From Phorcus lineatus (taxonomy: Eukaryota > Mollusca > Gastropoda > Trochida > Trochidae), in the NCBI GenBank assembly GCA_921293015.1, contig OV121089.1:39728520-39792519 (forward strand): DNA of 64,000 nucleotides, in the 5' to 3' direction. The notes beneath the pieces were generated by a model that saw only the letters and a list, made by a program, of their open reading frames with translations, did not search any database and was not told the origin of the DNA. Below, piece after piece: positions 13,510-26,700 of the stretch. Position numbers and translations under genes: made by a program. Position 1 is the first letter of the stretch; every line of letters starts with the position of its first letter.

Positions 13510-13704
13510 AGGTTTGGATGCAATGCTGCACTGAAATTCAGCGCAGTACCACCCATGGTTCGCTAATTCCAGCCGATGCTCGCAGGTTTCACCGCAATGC
13601 ATAGCCACAATGGTGTTGCGGGCTTTCTCCCTGCAATTTTACTAGCAACCGAGATATAAGTGAAATAATCTTGAAAGCGGCGTTAAACACCAACTCACCT
13701 CACC
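13510..13704 (+). repeat. 5'-truncated SINE with 13-bp target-site duplication
   Basis: The body of the same SINE family (blocks ACCACCCATGGTTCGC, AGCCACAATGG, GATATAAGTGAAATA, AAGCGGCGTTAAACACC) ends in a CACCT tail. The 13 bases TCTGTGCTCGATG occur directly before (13497-13509) and after (13705-13717). This is the signature of insertion by LINE-type target-primed reverse transcription with 5' truncation, because the tRNA head is missing. Confidence 0.9.
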
Positions 13705-15654
13705 TCTGTGCTCGATGTTAAATTTACTCATTATTTGATATATTTTCAGTATATTGGGAAGTCGACAGAAACATTTTGATAAAAACAAAAATCAAATATA
13801 AAAGACTATTTTGAAGAATTCCATTGTGTGAGACTTAACGTTCTTGTACAAACATGTTTACTTAATATTGATTACCTCAAACTGGTGATGTGTTTTACAT
13901 GATTAATAATTGATTAATTGATAACTGTGCAGTGCAGCAGATGTTGGCTGTTTACTCTTTATGCAGATTATTCGATGCTTTCTATATAGATGCTCAGTAG
14001 ATAAATACACTCCTTTATACGTGACTATTCTACAATACAAGGCTGACTGTAATATGCAGTAGCCTGAGGACATGATGTGACAATAGTACCTTGTTGAAAG
14101 ATGGTTAACTCTGATTCCTGATAACATGTCCTTCTGTAGTAGTACAAGCAATGCTTCAGTATATGAATGCACACGTACGGACTTAATTGTAACTTTTATT
14201 CCGATTTGAGTTATCAGCATTGGGTAGTCATTGAATTCTGGGCCTCAGTCATTGATCTGAGTGTCTCTTTTAATGATACATATCTATGCAAGACATTTCT
14301 TGGAAGAAACTAATGTTGTTTAATTGTTTTTTTTTTTTATATAGACGAAATGTTGTTAAACATTGAAAAGAAGCCTGAAGCTTTCTTTAAGTATACATGT
14401 ACAAACAATTGCAATCTGTTGGTCAAGGTTATTGTACCAGAATATACCGATGCAGGTAGCAAAACAATCTCTAATTTAGCTGTACACAATTGAACTTTCA
14501 AAAATATACAAAATACTTGTTCAGACCTGTTTCAATTTAACCTATATGACGCAAGATGAATTGTTGATGCAGACAAATTTGAGATAGCCATTAAATGGAT
14601 CATGGAAGTTCACCAATAAGCAATTATTTTTCTCTACTCTATAATAATCATCCATGTCTTTGTGTTTGTCTGGGCAACCGCACCGATGCAGGATGATAAT
14701 CGTTATGTTTGGCATGAAGTTTATCAAATTATTTTGGTCTCAATATCGGTAAAAATAGTCGTATTGGGAGGGGTTCAAATGCTTCACTGGGTTATTTTCA
14801 AGCATCCTGAAATGTAGAGTTTGGATTTTGAACTCAATACAAGGATTATAACTAAGGACAGACAAAGTTATTTTTTTGTGTAACGGATTTGATTTCAAGA
14901 GTATATGTAAAAGCATGAGGTAAATAAGTAATTTTGGCTAAGTGTATTTATTAGTTTTGCCGCTAGTTTTTAGATAAAATCACTAGGTTCGAAATTGGAT
15001 CACAATTGGAAGAATTAGATTTCTTTTATAAGAGAATTTTGAAACTTTTTTAAAGTAAGGAGATCCTGAGAAACATTTGATTTTTGTTGTTGTTGTTGCA
15101 AATTTCTCAAAATCGTGGATAGAAGATTCTGTAAAACAATTAGCTTTGCTCCATAACTTGCAAGACTTAACTACAGTCTAGATCCTCATTCAACAAGTCT
15201 AGACTTTAGATAGTAACAGAATATAATTGAAATCTAATAGAAATAAAATGTGGATTATTGAATCTCTTAGGCAAAATAAAACAATGACATGTTAATTGAG
15301 CATCGGCGCATTACTTTTATAAATATATATACATGTGTAACAACTTTTTATTGTCATTTTGAAAAATAGGTTTTGAATTTTTTGCATTACTACTGCTCAA
15401 TTGAAAAATCCTTTCTAAAAAAAAACTAGAATGAAAATACTGCTTTCTGATTGGTTACCAAAATCAATTTTGAAGTGATTATTTCTCTGATAATCACCTC
15501 TTAATATTTACGACCGATTCACATTCATACGCGCACGTTTACAAACTCCATCCACTGAACTTACTGTTTTCATCGCCTTACAGACAACTGCAAAATTAAT
15601 TTTAAATCAATTCTATAAAGACATTGAAAATACAATATTTTTTGAGTAATTTAT

Positions 15655-16395
15655 AAGATAAATCCATTCTTTGGTTTTTATTTGTTAAAGTAGTTTATTT
15701 TTTTATCAATAAATTTAATTTCAAACCGAGCTCGCTTCGTACCGTAACGAGCGAATAGTGATTCGTCAAGTGAACAAATGAGAGGTACGTTATTCTTCAA
15801 CTTTACAAACTGCTTCCCTTTCCCCCCTTTCATTCATAAGTGAATTTCCAGACAATATATTCAACCATGACAAACAATACAGCTTTCTTGATTGTTCATT
15901 CAATCAGTTCACTTGTTGCATGAAGAGTTAGCGCTAGCAGTGATCATACTAAACAACTACTTTTAGAGTAACGTCCCTTGATTGCGTCAGTCCTTATCTG
16001 TATTGTAGGGATGATAGGTGACGTTTGTATAATTTACGTGATATTTTGTTGATATTATCATCAACGAAATAAATCCTGAAGGGGTTCTATTTTAAAAACC
16101 TGTTGGTTTATTTTTTTTACTTATTTTTATTTTTTGAAGCAAGTTCTTTGAAAATGGAACTGTACCGTAGTTTTGAAAGTAAGTGGAACTGGTCTGTACT
16201 GGTTAGACCTAATCACATTGTTGTTGCGCAAGGCGATTAAGTTCCTCATTATTTTTCTTATTAGTCATGTTAGAATGGAGATAAATCCATTCTGTTTTTT
16301 ATTTTGGGGATGTATGTCGTGTATTTTTCACCCCTAAATAAACATTTCAAACCTTGCAAGCTCGGTTTGAAATTAAATTTAGGGGTGAAAAATAC
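15655..16395. repeat. Repeat with terminal inverted motif and a terminal hairpin
   Basis: AATTTCAAACCGAGCT near 15719-15733 recurs inverted as AGCTCGGTTTGAAATT near 16360-16374. AGATAAATCCATTCT recurs in direct orientation near 15656 and 16280. The right end is itself a hairpin: GTATTTTTCACCCCTAAAT at 16321-16339 pairs with the complementary segment ending at 16395. This looks like a non-autonomous foldback element of about 0.7 kb. I cannot assign its superfamily and see no clear target duplication. Confidence 0.5.
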
Positions 16396-17002
16396 CACTA
16401 CATGTGCGTGTTAAACAGTATTTCTGATGATAAAAAATAAAATGTTGTCCTCTTGCATCAACTTTTGTTCCAATTAAAAGTAAAAATAAAGTCATACCGC
16501 CCACATTACTTCTGAAAACAATGTGCTGAGAAACATTTCATTATTTTTATGCAGCCTTGCGTATTGATGTTAGTCAATTGTGGAAAATTGTTTTTAATAA
16601 TGAAAGTTAAAACTGTTGTTTAAGATACGCTGTCATTCTTGTAAATGTGATTCTAAATCATCCAGTTCATGTGATATCCAGTGTTTTGTTGTAATGGAGT
16701 GTAATAGTTAAATTGTGTTGAGGAATATGCTGAATTTTCCCCATATAAATAGTTTGTGAGCATCAGTCATGTGAATCAAGTGTGTGAGTGATCTGCATCT
16801 CATGTGACATTGTCAACTGTGATGCATCAGCTGAATCATTGTTCTTCTTTAACCAAATAAGTGACAACTGTCCTTTACTGAAGTATCATTTAAAGGAAGT
16901 GCTTTCTTGGAAAAAAATTTTTCGATGAAGTCTTTGATTAGGATTTATGCTAAAATATTATTTTGCACATGTTCTATATTTCAGCGCTTTATTTACTATT
17001 TA

Positions 17003-17316
17003 GTAAGGATAGGTTTTGTTCCTCGTTTTCATGTTGAAATATATTGCGATACAGAAAAGCATATTGCAATATGTATTAAAATATATTGGTACTTTTCATA
17101 TTTTAGTTTTTCCATGCTTTCTTGACTAAAAACAAGCAATTAGAACTGTGATCAATGCTCAACTGGCTGCCGTTTTATAAAGAGAAATTATTCAGTGACT
17201 ACTTTCGGACTTTTAACATGTCTGTCCTATTTTCACTTTGCGATCACACTTTCTTTTCAACTTTCAGTACAATCACCTTTTTTTGTTTACGTTTTTCTGC
17301 AATTTTGTCATTCACA
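17003..17316 (+). repeat. Dispersed repeat, truncated copy inverted relative to 18426-18852
   Basis: The order TAAGGATAGG, CCTCGTTTTC, AATATATTGCGATACAG, GATCAATGCTC, TTTCGGACTTTTAACAT, TGCAATTTT matches the reverse complement of the element at 18426-18852 over about 300 bp. The distal part of the element, including the CGGTATATCGG end, is missing here. Two ORFs of about 70 codons in this region are by-products of the repeat. Confidence 0.7.
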
Positions 17317-17373
17317 GACAAAATTTTAATGAATAAAAAAAAAGAAGACGCTCATCAAGTATAGAGCAAAAAA

Positions 17374-17506
17374 CACTGGCAGCCATTTTTGTGTGAACGC
17401 CTTTTAATCATTTAAGTAAAGGAAATGAATTTGTATAGTTTGACTGATCATGAAAACATTTCCGTTTTCATTAGATCACAAAAAACACATTCTACTGCCC
17501 CTTTAA
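17374..17506 (+). repeat. Dispersed repeat shared with 53509-53674
   Basis: Starting at CACTGGCAGCCATTTTTGTG and ending near CTGCCCCTTTAA, this segment matches 53509-53674 in the same orientation. Shared blocks include CACTGGYRGCYATTTTTGTG, GCCTTTTAAYCATTT and an end in CCCYTTTAA. It is a short interspersed element of unknown class, present in an intron of each gene region. Confidence 0.6.
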
Positions 17507-18425
17507 CTGACAGTTGGTCATCTTGCTAAGATTCATAAACACCTAATGATAATTGGTGACATTTAAGAATGAAGTTTCCTGGTTATCCTATATGTTAGGC
17601 AAATAAGTCACAGTAGATTACTATATAATTTTCTCTGACTTGTCACGACTTCCGCAGGACCTGATAACTGCTGATACGTGAATTCTCATATTTCAACATG
17701 GTTCGTGTGATGTCAATTTCACATGGCTCCCATTAGTCCTGCCCCTCTGGTAATCACCCAGAGTTGTACATTTCAGCCTGTCATGATATCTACGCCCTAT
17801 CTGATTTGTGTGCAGTATGAAAGGCAAGTGGGTTGGTTATCATGTACCTACCTGATAACCTGTTACACAGACACTAGGCCAAAGTGGATGGAGTTGATGG
17901 GCTGGCTGGCTGGCTCCCACTGATTTTGTTTTAAAAGCTCAACTTGTTAATACACACAGGGACAATTTAGACTGGGATCTAGTCTCTGAAATATTTAGTT
18001 TCAATATCTCATCCTTTCATGGGGTATAATAAGGGTGAAAGTTCTAGATATCTTACTCCATGCTCTATCCCTAACTTTTAGTAGAGCAACTTTCTGCAGC
18101 AAGAAAACCCAATGCTTTTCTTGTGTGTCAATCTCATTTCCTCTCTTTACATATGCCTCCTCTGTGATTTCATTTATTGGACTATAAAAAGGAAATGATA
18201 ATCTTATCAATAGTACTGTTTCAAAATCCATGTTTCGATTGAAATAACCATTTCCATCATCTGGAAAGTTGACAAATAAAAAACACAAATGTCGAACATA
18301 GAAGTGTTGAGACCAAGGAGAAGATAACATCATTATAACAGAAATTTGATCTAATTACAAAACTTGTACAATATGTTAATATCAAAACCATCCAGATCAA
18401 ATACTTCTGATTAACTTCATAATTA

Positions 18426-18852
18426 AGGGTGCGCGGTATTATCGGTATATCGGTATATTGCAATACAGGAACAACAGGATACGAACCGGTACACTCTTCT
18501 GAAAACATCCAATATATCGGAAGTTTTAAAATTTAAAATTTCCATGTAAAATTGCAGAGAAACGTAACAAGAAAAACGTGATTTTACCGAAAGTTGTAAA
18601 CAATGTGTGAACTCGCCAGGTGAAAATAGCACAGATATGTTAAAAGTCCGAAACCAATCACTGAGTTATCTTACTTTACAAAACGATGGCCAGTGGAGCA
18701 TTGATCACTGATATAATTACTGCTATTTAGTCAAGAAAGCATGCAAAAAATGAAATATGAAAAATACCAATATATTGCAATACGTATTGCAATACGCTTT
18801 TCTGTATCGCAATATATTGCAATACGAAAATGAGGAGCGATACCCATCCTTA
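18426..18852 (-). mobile_element. hAT-like miniature element with target-site duplication
   Basis: TTCATAATTA occurs immediately before 18426 (18416-18425) and immediately after 18852 (18853-18862), giving a direct repeat of 8-10 bp around the 427-bp insert. The ends are AGGGTGCGCGGTAT on the left and, reverse complemented, TAAGGATGGGTATCG on the right. An 8-bp duplication with such ends suggests the hAT superfamily. The interior has palindromic TATTGCAATACGTATTGCAATA near one end. There is no transposase. The truncated relative at 17003-17316 lies in inverted orientation 1.1 kb away. Confidence 0.7.
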
Positions 18853-21269
18853 TTCATAATTAACCTATTATTTGATGTAGATGTATTGATATCGACATTT
18901 ATTACCTGTGGAAATGAAGTGAAAAGGAACAAAATGATTGACATGACAAATCATGCATATGTAATACATTTCATTACACTAAATCCACTTCATGTATTAT
19001 CCCCAGGCTGTTTCCACTTGAGAGCACATGATAAAGGTAAGATAAGTTAAGTCCAAAGGAACAGGCCGTAGTAACGCTACAAGTGATGTAAAGAACACTT
19101 TCCATGTAAATCAGTTACATCAGGCACGTATATTCCCTTTGATCTACTGAAGCTTGACTAAGGACATTCTTTATACACTATTTGCTGCCCACCGCAGTCA
19201 CCCCATTAAGTTTGGCTTGACACTTAATCTCCCAGATAAAGATAAGAAGTAGGATCTTTTTTTTAAAAAAGAAGAGTCTAGTGTATTCAAATGCACAGTT
19301 AGCCTTGTCAAGTTAAGTCTATGTTGGCGTGCACCTCCATAAATTCCATTGGAAAGATATTTTTTGTAAATTACTGTTTTTGAGACTTCAGACATGTCAA
19401 GCAAGAAACAGTTAAAAACTGATCATGATTGGCTGGCTCTTAATCTCGGGAATTTTCATATATGTGACAAATGACACTATTTGTAAAATATTTTCGAAAA
19501 GAGTATTTTCAAAGAAGACCTAGACTTGTTTTTGATTAGTAAAAAAAGCACCATAACATTATTTATGATCTCATTAAAGATCATATCAATCTGTCTAATG
19601 AAATCAACAAAGTTTAATGACAAGAGATTAACAATCAAAAATGAAGTAATTTTATTTGATACCGAAAGAACCTCATGGTGACTAAAGGAACTAATGACTA
19701 AAGAATATGAGACCCTACACAGAGTATTGGTTGTCCCAGATCAGTGAAGTGAATATCAAGATTCAGAGGCCGTTAAATTTTTAGAATTAGGAGCAAATCT
19801 GCTCCCCTTTGTTTCGTTAGACACACACTTTAGAGTCTGTTTTCTCAAACTTTAGTTCAAATATATTTTTAGAGGTATCGAGGGCTAGTTCAAATCCAGA
19901 TCACATTTTAATATAGCAACAACTAGGAATACTTTCTTTTTCTAGGATTCAAGTTATTTTGGGTGTATTTACATATTGTTTTGAGGTGTGACAGGTTTAT
20001 TTCTGACACTTGTCACCAGAGGAGAATGTATCTGGTGTATACTATAAAATATCTCAGGCTGGTTGTAAAGTCACACACTGAGCTATGACTAATCACATAT
20101 TTTTCATGATGACCCAACTCATTAAATACAGCGTGTCACGCGCTACACTTCACACCCATGGATTTTATAAGGGAGGAAATTAATTCATTTGATTTGGAAT
20201 TTGACTTTTTATAAGCAGAAATCATACTTGTCACACAGAGTGATTTTATTTGCATGGTTATCATCTGTTTTGAAAGTTCTCAAATCAGTTGTGAGACAAG
20301 CGGTTTTGAAGTGTGATGGTGACAGACCTGTATATGAACCAGTGTACATCAAAAACATCTGGATGCATGATTACATGAGCTGATGCAGTGTTAAATCTAC
20401 AAGTATGACTGGCTGAGTCCAGGGACTCCCTACCACAAGATCTTTTGAGTCCAAGGATATTCTACTGAGTCAATACAAAAGTAAGCAAATAGTACCATGA
20501 ACAAAAATTTTTCATACTGGAGATCAACAGCGTGAATGAGTGCTTTCTAAATTTTAAGAAGTATTTGATGCAGGACTCAGGGGTAAATTCAACAAGGATT
20601 TTGGATGCCTGAAATTGAACTCAAGTGCTTATGTTGTCAAAGACCTTCATTTAAATTTTCACACAATGTGAACTGACATAATATTAGAATCAGGAGAATA
20701 TATGTCCTTAAAGTGCCGAGTCATGTTTCATGGTGATAATCTTGACTCAATGAATGGAAAGATTGTTCTGCGTGAATACATGGTCTTATGTTTTCAAAAC
20801 TTTCTCATCAACTGTGACATTCTTGCATGTGTTGGAAGGTAATACAATCTTAACAACAATAACTGGTTTACATTATTATGTCTAAGTGGTATGAACACAT
20901 ATCAAACAAAATTGAAATCTTTCAAAATCCTGATTGTGAATTTAAATGGTATCAGAGGCATCTGAGAAACTTAACTAGTATAGTGTTGAAAGTAAGTTTA
21001 GTTCTAGATAAGACAGGTTATCGCCTGTTGCAATAAACATATCCTTGTGTGAAATTAATCATTTTGGATGCATGGACACATGAGCGTATGTTTAAAAGCT
21101 TTCACATCAAGTGTGACATAGGCTGCCCTGTGTTGAGTCTGGTGATAAACAGCTTATCATAAGCTGAGTGGATTATTGTGTTGTATCAAACCAGGAAAAT
21201 CTTGTGGTTGGTCGGCTGGGCGGGCTGGGCCATGAGGTGTTTGTCTCTGGTATGTTGGAAATAAATGTG

Positions 21270-21800
21270 TTTACAAGAGAAAGGACCTATCTTTAGAGAG
21301 AATGGATTCATGGTCCTCTCTATAGAGAGAAGGGACCTGTGGGTGAGGAATAAGAAAATGTTTAAAGACAGATTCTCTGTACTTGGATGCAACAGTGCTG
21401 GAAGTGAAAGGACATAAATATTTGGAGAGAGAGTGGACCCAAATTGAAAAAGTATCTTTTAAAACACGGACTACCCATGTTGATTAAAGGTATTTTGTGG
21501 ACAGGACCAGTGCTTCAATTGGAAAGACCTAAATTTTGAAGAGGATCTGAGTTTGAAGAAAATTAATGCATATGAGAACACATATTCAAGGGCTGCATTG
21601 TACAAATCACAGTTAAATAGGCTGAAAGGATCTCACTCTTAACGGAGCCAAATAATCATTTAAAAACATGAAATCATTTTGAGAGAAAATACAGAGTGAC
21701 AAACCTGTCTGTGGAGAGGACTGAGAAGTGGTTGTAGAGAAAGGATTACACTGAGAGAAAAGGTACACTGGTGGAGTAAAAGGCCTCTTTGTTGAGCAGA
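21270..21800. repeat. Degenerate purine-rich repeat block
   Basis: The motif GAGAGAAAGGACC and variants (GAGAGAATGGATT, GAGAGAAGGGACC, GAGAGAGTGGACC, GAGAAAGGATTACAC, GAGAGAAAAGGTACAC) recur at irregular spacing on the + strand. It looks like a decayed tandem array. The 114-codon ORF on the opposite strand (21613-21957) is likely a product of this composition and I do not call it a gene. Confidence 0.45.
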
Positions 21801-23676
21801 TCAAAGTGCCTGTGTGTCTGTGTAGATTGTTGACCGGCTGGTGACCAAGTATTTCAGATAAGGACGATCCTTCACTGACATCTAAATATATGAAAACAGT
21901 TGCCTCACCGCATTCACAGGACATTACTTCTTTTATTAGCAGCCACCTGAGGAACATGCGCTGTTGAATGGTTGAGGCATTGATAGTTGCTTGTCATTGT
22001 TTTTAACAGGCTGGATAAAAAATATTATGGCTTGGCACTGAAAATCTTTCGAAATACATGGACATTTGAGTGTAAGGACAGACACTGACCATTTGTGGGT
22101 ACTAGGAGCTGGCTGTCATGGTTTAGTTTTGAGTTACCTGTTGATTCTACCTATAAAATGATTGGAGATCATTGGACTTAAAACGTGGTTGTTACTAGTC
22201 ATTGGTTTGGTAACGAAGAGGTTGTGACTTAAATATGAACTGGAGGGTAGTTCCATCCTGAGCACTCAATAGGAAAGTTGTCTGTTGTCATTTTCATAAG
22301 GATGATGAACTTTGAGGAAAGTTTAGTCTGGATATAGTGTAACACCAAGATTTGAACTTTGACATCATTGTCATTATCTTATTAGGCTTGAAATTTGATA
22401 ACTATGGAGGAACTAAAAATGTGTGCATTGTTACAAAGTTTCAATTTATTGTTTTCCTTAGGGATGAATTGACTGCATGGAAATTTGGACTTGTAAGGAC
22501 AAACCCTAGTCGTGTGATTGGATTGGCTCTAGATTTACCCTATTCCCTTGTTTGAGTTGGCTGGTTAGGGTGATATAGATAGCAAACTTGAGGAAGTAAC
22601 AATGATGTCTGAGCCAGGTTATCTCAGTGTTAGATTTGCATAGTTTCGTGGCATGGTAAAAACGTCCAAACGAGTAGGTCAAGAAGTGAAATATGAGTGA
22701 CTGCTTCCTCGCCAGGAATTTAACTTTCATTGTTACAAAGTACACATAGGCTTGGAGTGGAGTTAGCACACAGGGGCTGGTGGTTTAGCCTCTGTGAGAT
22801 GGTGGTGTAGAATTAGCACTTGGATAAGATCTCGACTCCCATGTGACACACTTGCACTGGTAGATGCAGGCCCAGATATTCTACATTTCCTTACCCAGTG
22901 ACATCAACAAGAACAGCTGAACTGAGTATTATGTGCATTTCACTTCTATTTTTCTACCAATTTCAGTCTTGAGGACAACACTTTTCATCACAAGTTTGAT
23001 TATTTTCTGTCTGAAGGTGATTGTTTAAAGGAAATTTCGACTTATGGGTGGATTGATGGACTTTTAGTGTTTTTTCTCGATATGAAGAATTAAACTTCTG
23101 TTTTGACTTCTGGTGAAGTACAACTGCTTGTTCATCAACTTCAGAATAGTGTTTTCTGATGTGAAAAGACAGTCAATGACAGTGTTCTTATACGGTTCTT
23201 TATTTTATCAGGACCATATTTTTTTAAAAAGAGGACTAGCAGTTGCCTTGAAATTACCTCTTGGTGCTCAGTTAGCTTATCAAAATAGCGGACAGTCCTG
23301 GATTATTCCCAGCTAGCCTATCTCACTAACTGAGAGACACACAGGATTGGTTCCTGTTAAGTGACCATTCAGAAGGATTTAACACCAAAGTCTATGATGT
23401 GATAGAGTATCACTATTTGTTAAACCTGACAAACTTTTGACAGTTTCATTTCTTCAAATGAAGAGTAAATAACAAAGAGCTACTGATAGAATTTATTTGA
23501 TATCATGTAAATGCTCTGGTACAGTCAGTGCGACATGGAGTGTTTGCATATGAACACATGTGAGGAGTATTTATGCACTGTGATGAAGTCTATTTGGTAG
23601 TGAGAGGTGTTCAGTCTGATTGTTCTCACCTGAGCGATCACGTTGATTAAAGCACAGGTATCTGCCAGGTGTCAGG

Positions 23677-23733
23677 ATGGAGCAACTCTACCTATATCTC
23701 GTGGATCTCTTCATTCTCTCCACAGTGGCCTGG
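23677..23733 (+). CDS. Candidate alternative first coding exon of cytospin (hydrophobic N-terminus)
   Basis: An ATG at 23677 with purines around it (CAGGATGG) opens 19 codons, MEQLYLYLVDLFILSTVAW, and ends exactly at a strong donor TGG/GTAAGT in phase 0. The large cytospin exon is open from its acceptor (34674) to its own first ATG as six codons (VLHTSR) in the same phase. Splicing the two would therefore add 25 residues in frame. The new N-terminus is strongly hydrophobic with one Asp, resembling a short membrane or signal-anchor segment, unlike the hydrophilic start at 34692. Seen: ORF, donor and phase. Inferred: that it is transcribed and used. A chance match of these three features is possible. 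Confidence 0.4.
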
Positions 23734-26700
23734 GTAAGTGGCGCACACTATCAATTCTGTAAAATTGTTTATAGATTAAAGTTTGCTTTTGTTTCATGTT
23801 ATTTGTAAGATTTAGAAAATTAGGACTGTGACTGAATCATAACTCTTCTATATTTGTGCACAGTCACGGATGACGTTTATTTACTTATTACATGTATAAA
23901 CGCATCAAATTTCTTATAGATACAATTTAGGCTTATGAATATCTTACCATTTTGTTATGGTTTTTTATGTTTGACCTTCAGTTGGATGAGTGTAAGCTTA
24001 GTTAATGAATAGTTAACTTAGAGTTTATCAAAAGCTATTTGTTTGTGTATACAATCAATAACATCTATTATATATCCATTGACTGGTGAAGAGAAAATTA
24101 TCTGATATCAAATTAAAAACATGGATTCCATGGATAATTATAAAGTGGTGGTCATGCCTACATACATATATGTAGTTATTTCTTAAAGCCCGGTCCTCTT
24201 AAAATTTTCATATCATATCCCTAAACCAGGTTTCCATTAGAAGTTTTACCTGTTGAAAAACTTTTGTTACTTGAAATTACAATGAATTTATTTATATCCT
24301 AGGTAGTGTTAGTTTTTCTTCGACCAGCGCAGCAAACCTGTTACTGGTGTCTTTACTAAAAATTGTGTACTTAAATGTTATCATCTATTTATGGATCTGA
24401 ATTCACTGGTAGAGTAACTTTGCATCAAGTGAATAACTTGATAATACCTTTACATCAATGAGAATATATCTATCTAATCCCTATTAATTGTAAAATTGCA
24501 CAGATTGAAAAGATGATTGTAAACAAAGTTCTCAAAGTCACTTTTACTGAAAAAAAAATCCAGATGAATCTGTTTGAAAAAAAAAAAAATTTGATTTTGC
24601 TAATGATTATGCTTCGCACAATGCAAAGCATGTTTACAAAGTTTACATGATGTTATCAAAATATAAACAGTGATGAAATTCCATCATGACTACACCATCA
24701 TTGGTCCATTAGCAATTCCAAGAGTAGTCTCTAGCACATTTAAACAGCATCAGGATAAAATCACAAATAAACAGACAGGAAATGCCTTTATACTTATCTC
24801 GTAATCATGTCTAAACCCAGGGTCCTTTCATATACATCCTGGACTATTTAAATTCAACACAACAATTTTAACAATGTTGAGAATTTGTTGCCCTACAATG
24901 TTTTTAAGTAAAAGACAATGAAAAACATTCAAAAACAGCCATTTCTAGTCTTGTTAGTATTCTTCAGTTACTTAACTTTGTGTCTTAATTCAATTGTCAA
25001 CATCCTTTTTATGTATAACGTCGCTAAACAAACTGTCCTTTTGGCCTGTCTGGATTTCTCAAATTGTTTCGTTTTACGGATTCTCAGAGTTTTATACTGC
25101 TTTCTTGCCATGAAAGTTTTTGTACGACAAGAGGACTACATTTGAATGATGGTTTTTGAAACATCTTTTCACTATAATGCTTGATTATTTAAGGATTTGT
25201 TTCATCTGATTTTTTTTAAATAGTTGATTAGATTAATAGTAAACGCATAAGTTCAAAATGTTTAACTGATTTTAACTCAATTTCTTACTTTAGTTTAGCC
25301 TCATAGTTTGTTAGTTACCTATCCCGGATTATTTCTCTTTCAAACTCTTAAAATCTCATCATAGATATCGTAACATTTAGCAAAGATGAATGTTATAAAC
25401 ACATATTTAGATTAATTCAATTATGTACATGAATTAATTAAATGTTCAAGTGAAGATTGTTGAGACCCTTACTGCTAGGGACAGCATTGTTGGGTTACCA
25501 CTGGGCGAAAAGGATTAACATTAGCATAGGAAGGCACATTAGCAAAGAGAATTTTATGCATGAATGTCCACATTCCTGTTACTCCAACTGACTCATAATT
25601 GTAGAGTTTGATGCTGTTAAATGGGTGCTAACTGCTTAATTAGTACAATCAAGTCATTAATAAGCATTACCATTTGAAGGAACATTTATGATTATTATGA
25701 TTATGATATGTTTATTTCAGCTTGGGTAGGAATCTTCAATATAAGGATTTTGTGTATTACAGTTAAAAGATTACTAGTCATAATTATGATGCTTAGGGTG
25801 ATGAACCATGTGTGAATGAAATTAGAATATCAAATATAGCTGGCAGGTAGTATGACGAAGTATCTGTAGGTGAATAAGATTATGTTTGTCTTTTGGTATC
25901 AGAGGTATCAAGCTTTTGAGGTTGACAGGTGATCATGCTTTCAAAGATTTATCAGGTAAATTTTTTAAAGAAATTCTAGCAAAAGGATGAAGAAGATACT
26001 TTTTGATATATTTACAATATTTTTCTTGGTAAGTAAAGTTATTGATAGATTGTATTGATTGAATTCATTTTTCCCAAATAGTCTTGATATATTTATTCAT
26101 ATATGATTTTATGAAAATGTTGCTGTCATTAAATATTTCGATTTGGATCATTTTATGTAAACTCTAAGCCCAATCCCTCCAGGTCATTTTGACTAGAAAG
26201 GTGATTAGTAATAAATTTGAGCTAAACAGTGGCAAAAAAGATTTGTTTAAGTAGAATGAAATAAAAACCAATTTTTACATCCGTAATTTTATCAAGTAGT
26301 ACATGACTCTGCAAAAAACCAATTATCGAAACCCTTATCTCAAAATTCAAGATCCTAATTTATCTATTACTCTTTAGAAAAGGGTTTATCAGAGTCTGAA
26401 CGTGTGGGCAATCAACAGGTGCTTGTAATAAACAGTCCATGGTAGGCAGGTACAAACTTCAAGTTCCAAGTTGTGCAAGGACAGGCCTGTGTGAGTGTCA
26501 CTTGGCTATTGACGTGATATCTATCACAGGGTTGCATGTCTCTGGCCTCAAGCAGTAAGCCCTGTGTAATTCACCGTAAGCAATTGATTTTTAAAGGGTG
26601 TTTGTATGACAGATTTGACAGGCATCGTCGTTGATTTCAGAAATGTGATTGGTTCAGCCTGCTGCGGTATGTGTTAAGTCATAGTAGATTTCATTCATAC

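Noticed and set aside
18757..19050. 97-codon ORF
   Set aside because: About a third of it is the end of the hAT-like repeat at 18426-18852. Codons reflect TATTGCAATA repeats.
24918..25145. 75-codon hydrophobic ORF
   Set aside because: Membrane-like composition follows from T-rich sequence. There is no family resemblance, splice context or repetition.
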